Below, piece by piece: positions 61,387-64,000 of a DNA stretch of 64,000 nucleotides. Source of the stretch: Phreatobacter sp. (GTDB lineage: Bacteria > Pseudomonadota > Alphaproteobacteria > Rhizobiales > Phreatobacteraceae); the NCBI RefSeq assembly GCF_022843985.1, contig NZ_JALHMP010000003.1, forward strand, positions 166,134 to 230,133, read 5' to 3'. The translations under genes and the position numbers were made by a program. Within the stretch, counting starts at the first letter, position 1, and every line of letters starts with the position of its first letter. Under the pieces are notes generated by a model. The model saw only the letters and a list, made by a program, of their open reading frames with translations. It was not told the DNA's origin and made no database searches.

Positions 61387-62784
61387 ATGTCCTACGATCT
61401 CATCGTCATCGGCACCGGCCCCGGCGGCTATGTCGGCGCCATCCGCGCCGCCCAGCTCGGGCTCAAGGTCGCTGTGGTGGAGAAGCGCAAGACCCATGGC
61501 GGCACCTGCCTGAACATCGGCTGCATCCCGTCCAAGGCGCTGCTGCACGCCTCCGAACTGTTCGACGAGGCCGGCCACGGCTTCCAGGCGCTGGGCATCG
61601 ACGTGCCGGCGCCCAAGCTCAATCTCAAGCAGATGATGGTGCACAAGCAGGAGACGGTGGATGCCAATGTCAACGGCGTCGCCTTCCTCATGAAAAAGCA
61701 CAAGATCGACCAGCATTTCGGCCGCGGCGCCATCGTGGCGCCGGGCAAGGTCGCGGTGACCGCCGAGGACGGCAAGGTGACGGAGATCGAAGCGAAGAAC
61801 ATCGTCATCGCCACCGGCTCGGAAGTGACCCCGCTGCCGGGCGTGACGATCGATGAGAAGCAGATCGTCTCCTCGGAAGGCGCGCTTGAGCTCGCCAAGG
61901 TGCCGTCGAAAATGGTGGTGATCGGCGCCGGTGTGATCGGCCTCGAGCTCGGCTCGGTCTGGCGTCGCCTCGGCGCCGAGGTCCACGTCGTGGAATATCT
62001 CGACCGGATCCTGCCGGGCATGGACGCCGAGGTCGCCAAGCAGTTCCAGCGCATCATGGGCAAGCAGGGCGTGACCTTCCAGCTCGGCTCCAAGGTGACC
62101 GGCGCCAAGGCATCGAAGAAGGGCGTGACCCTGACGGTGGAGCCCGCCGCGGGCGGCGAGGCCCAGACCATCGAGGCCGAGGTGGTGCTCGTCGCCATCG
62201 GCCGGCGGCCCTATACCGAGGGCCTGGGGCTGGAGACGGTCGGCGTCGCCCTGGAGCGCGGCCGCGTCGTCATCGACGATCACTTCCGCACCAATGTTCC
62301 CGGCATCTATGCCATCGGCGACGTGGTGCGCGGCCCGATGCTGGCCCACAAGGCCGAGGACGAGGGCATCGCGGTGGCCGAGATCATCGCCGGCAAGGCT
62401 GGCCATGTGAACTACGACTGCATTCCCGGCGTCGTCTATACCTATCCGGAGGTCGCCACGGTGGGGAAGTCGGAGGAAGACCTCAAGGCCGCCGGCATCG
62501 CCTACAATGTCGGCAAGTTCCCCTTCACTGCCAATGGCCGGGCCCGCGCCAACCGCGCCACGGACGGATTCGTCAAGGTGCTGGCCGATGCGGCGACCGA
62601 CAAGGTGCTCGGCGTCCACATCGTCGCGGCCGGTGCCGGCGAGATGATCCACGAGGCGGTGGTGCTGATGGAGTTCGGCGGCTCGGCAGAGGATCTCGGC
62701 CGCTCGACCCACGCCCATCCGACCATGTCGGAGGCGGTCAAGGAGGCGGCGCTCGCCGTCGACAAGCGCGCCATCCACATGTGA
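61387..62784 (+). CDS. lpdA: dihydrolipoyl dehydrogenase (E3)
   Basis: FAD enzyme that reoxidises the lipoyl group of E2 with NAD. The 465-residue protein shows [17 protein letters not shown], the redox pair in [16 protein letters not shown], the NAD motif [33 protein letters not shown] and the catalytic [10 protein letters not shown]. Last gene of the operon, followed by a strong terminator. Confidence 0.97.
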   Translation: MSYDLIVIGTGPGGYVGAIRAAQLGLKVAVVEKRKTHGGTCLNIGCIPSKALLHASELFDEAGHGFQALGIDVPAPKLNLKQMMVHKQETVDANVNGVAFLMKKHKIDQHFGRGAIVAPGKVAVTAEDGKVTEIEAKNIVIATGSEVTPLPGVTIDEKQIVSSEGALELAKVPSKMVVIGAGVIGLELGSVWRRLGAEVHVVEYLDRILPGMDAEVAKQFQRIMGKQGVTFQLGSKVTGAKASKKGVTLTVEPAAGGEAQTIEAEVVLVAIGRRPYTEGLGLETVGVALERGRVVIDDHFRTNVPGIYAIGDVVRGPMLAHKAEDEGIAVAEIIAGKAGHVNYDCIPGVVYTYPEVATVGKSEEDLKAAGIAYNVGKFPFTANGRARANRATDGFVKVLADAATDKVLGVHIVAAGAGEMIHEAVVLMEFGGSAEDLGRSTHAHPTMSEAVKEAALAVDKRAIHM

Positions 62785-62810
62785 GCCACCCTGCCCGCTC
62801 CTTGCAGACA

Positions 62811-62838
62811 AACCCCGGCTTCGCGGCCGGGGTTTTTT
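62811..62838 (+). terminator. intrinsic terminator of the mdh-suc-lpdA operon
   Basis: AACCCCGGC (62811-62819), loop TTCGCG, GCCGGGGTT (62826-62834), then TTTT. A classic 9-bp stem with U tract, 27 bp after the lpdA stop. In contrast to the hairpins inside the operon, this one has the U tail. Confidence 0.9.
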
Positions 62839-62952
62839 GTTGGTCGTCGCGATGATCTTTCTGCCCTGCGGATGAACCTCAAGTGCCGCCGGACCGACCC
62901 ATGGACATCGCAAGCGACCGCACCCTGCGGCGCCCCAACCCAGGAGATCACC

Positions 62953-63234
62953 ATGTCCAGGTCCATCAACACGCTGGCCCTTGCCGGCGCCCTGACCCTC
63001 GCCCTGACCAGCGCCTTCACCGGCCTCGCCCAGGCCCGCGGGGGCGGCGGCGGCGGCGGGGGCGGCGGGGGCGGCGGCTCCGAAGCCACGCTGTCCAACG
63101 CCGTCGTCATGCCCGGCGCCCCGACGCACCAGCGCTACGGCGCCCCGAGCCCGGGCCAGGGCAGCCTGGAGGCATGCCACTACTCTGCCATCTGGGGCGG
63201 CATCGTCTGCGAGCGGCGCGGCGGCCGCCGCTGA
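62953..63234 (+). CDS. small secreted glycine-rich protein
   Basis: A 93-residue protein with a signal peptide (INTLALAGALTLALTSAFTGLAQA), a run of 13 Gly and a short C-terminal part with two Cys (ACHYSAIWGGIVCERRGG). The Shine-Dalgarno CAGGAGA precedes the ATG. No family recognised; proteins of this layout occur in alphaproteobacteria. A terminator with a GAAA loop follows. Confidence 0.7.
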   Translation: MSRSINTLALAGALTLALTSAFTGLAQARGGGGGGGGGGGGGSEATLSNAVVMPGAPTHQRYGAPSPGQGSLEACHYSAIWGGIVCERRGGRR

Positions 63235-63256
63235 TCCCCTCACATTGGAGATGGCG

Positions 63257-63287
63257 AACCGGCGGAGCGAAAGCTCCGCCGGTTTCG
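63257..63287 (+). terminator. terminator after the glycine-rich protein gene
   Basis: AACCGGCGGAGC (63257-63268), GAAA tetraloop, GCTCCGCCGGTT (63273-63284), then TCGCTT. A perfect 12-bp stem, 22 bp after the stop; the U tail is short. Confidence 0.7.
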
Positions 63288-63373
63288 CTTGTGCGGAACG
63301 TCGAGGCCATGGACGGGGCGGCCTGCGTGGCGTCATCGCGGCGATGCCAAGGCGGGGAAAGCCGGACAGGCAA

Positions 63374-63398
63374 AAGCCCCGGCGCAGGACCGGGGCTT
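63374..63398 (-). terminator. terminator of the small exported protein gene
   Basis: AAGCCCCGG (63374-63382) and CCGGGGCTT (63390-63398) form a 9-bp stem with a 7-nt loop. On the minus strand it is followed by TTGCC, 39 bp after the stop of the gene at 63438. Confidence 0.65.
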
Positions 63399-63437
63399 CG
63401 CGGGGAGGTCTGGAGACCTTGCGGGCCGTCGCTGCGA

Positions 63438-63710
63438 TCACTCGCAGATGCGCACCGTCTGGCGCCGCATGCCGTAGGGGGTGTCGACCCAGCGGCGGGT
63501 CAGGTAGCAGTCGCGGGCATAGCCGTAGCCGTAGGCATGGGCGCGGGAGGAGGCGAGGGCGCCGCCGACGATGAGGCCGGTGGCGAGGGCGCCGACGCCC
63601 CAGCCGAGGTGGCGGCGGTGGAACGGGCCGGCTTCGGCCTGGGAGGCGACACCAACCGTGACGGTGGCGGCGGCGAGGGCGGCGATGGCGAGGGTCTTGA
63701 AGCGGTTCAT
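63438..63710 (-). CDS. small exported protein of unknown function
   Basis: A 90-residue protein with a signal peptide (LAIAALAAATVTVGVASQAEA), a hydrophobic, Gly-rich middle (GWGVGALATGLIVGGALAS) and a C-terminus with two Cys (DCYLTRRWVDTPYG, VRIC). Such proteins (short, RRWVDTPYGMRR-like end) are frequent in Hyphomicrobiales and unassigned. I start at 63710, with AAGGA before the ATG. Confidence 0.75.
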   Translation of the reverse strand: MNRFKTLAIAALAAATVTVGVASQAEAGPFHRRHLGWGVGALATGLIVGGALASSRAHAYGYGYARDCYLTRRWVDTPYGMRRQTVRICE

Positions 63711-63848
63711 GGCAAGGGTCCTTCGGGGTCTGGGGGGCTCGTGTGCCCCGGTCCTCCATGGGTTGCGCCGGCCGCCAAAAAGGTTCGGGCCCGCCGCGAT
63801 TTTTTTTCGCGACGGGCCCGACGAGGGCATGGCACTGCGGGCCGGGGG

Positions 63849-64000
63849 TCAGTCGCTGGCTTCAGCCGTGCCGGGAGCGACGGTCGCCTGGCGCGGCGGG
63901 GCGACCGCCGGGGCTTCGGCCGAGGCAGCACCGGGGACGGTTGCCGGCGGCGCTTCGGCCGTCGCCGCAGGCGGTGCGGGGGGCGGCGCCGTCACCATGG
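63849..64000 (-). CDS. C-terminal end of a Pro/Ala-rich protein (partial)
   Basis: A minus-strand frame enters from beyond the window and ends at 63849 with AVAPPRQATVAPGTAEASD. All 50 visible codons are Pro/Ala/Thr-rich, with the third-position GC bias seen in true genes of this genome. It could be the disordered tail of a larger protein, or a chance frame. No domain is visible. Confidence 0.4.
   Translation of the reverse strand, partial: MVTAPPPAPPAATAEAPPATVPGAASAEAPAVAPPRQATVAPGTAEASD

Overview
The window is a contiguous piece of a high-GC (roughly 67-70% by eye) alphaproteobacterial chromosome, most likely from the Hyphomicrobiales (Rhizobiales). This rests on gene families and gene order: miaB-phoH-ybeY-corC-lnt-XRE-metK, aroC next to ribB, dxs-tlyA-RNA methyltransferase, sdhC-D-A, and mdh-sucC-sucD-sucA-sucB-SDR-lpdA. 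No rRNA, tRNA, insertion sequence, prophage or CRISPR array was found. Most of the window is core metabolism with a few accessory insertions.

Layout. 0-8 kb: a minus-strand housekeeping run (metK partial, PhrR-like regulator, lnt, corC, ybeY, phoH, miaB). 8-16 kb: small secreted proteins, xseB with a deacetylase-like gene, a VOC protein, an SDR lacking the usual catalytic residues, the MTHFS-YmdB pair, and an ACC deaminase gene divergent from an Lrp-type regulator. 16.2-17.0 kb: a conspicuously AT-rich gene with an HNH-like zinc-finger pattern, probably acquired. 17-29 kb: aroC, a ribB-type gene with an N-terminal helix-turn-helix, a lone Bug-type binding protein, a fatty-acid oxidation pair, tsaC, an RNA methyltransferase, tlyA and dxs. 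29-41 kb: mixed enzymes and Hyphomicrobiales-type unknowns, an MCP with a polytopic sensor, an SRAP protein, a DUF2336-PilZ protein, pyrC and ygfZ. 41-46 kb: priA, the iron-storage pair bfd-bfr, xerC. 46-64 kb: an FkbM methyltransferase, sdhA-D-C, zapE, a TetR regulator and the TCA operon mdh-sucCDAB-SDR-lpdA, then small secreted proteins.

How the genes work together. The right third encodes a nearly complete lower TCA arm: 2-oxoglutarate dehydrogenase (SucA, SucB, LpdA), succinyl-CoA synthetase (SucC, SucD), the membrane and flavoprotein parts of succinate dehydrogenase, and malate dehydrogenase. sdhB is missing from its usual place. The left part serves RNA modification and ribosome maturation (miaB, ybeY, tlyA, RNA methyltransferase, tsaC), lipoprotein maturation (lnt) and one-carbon metabolism (metK, MTHFS).

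Most unusual features: (1) SucC carries a C-terminal tail of about 190 residues made almost only of Ala, Lys and Pro, like a histone H1 tail; (2) a DHBP synthase with an N-terminal helix-turn-helix, a palindrome just upstream and a well-placed internal start that would omit the helix-turn-helix; (3) strong inverted repeats, each of different sequence, in all four spacers from mdh to sucB; (4) the AT-rich HNH-like gene; (5) the sdh cluster without sdhB. Start codons were chosen by Shine-Dalgarno match and family length; several differ from the longest open frame.
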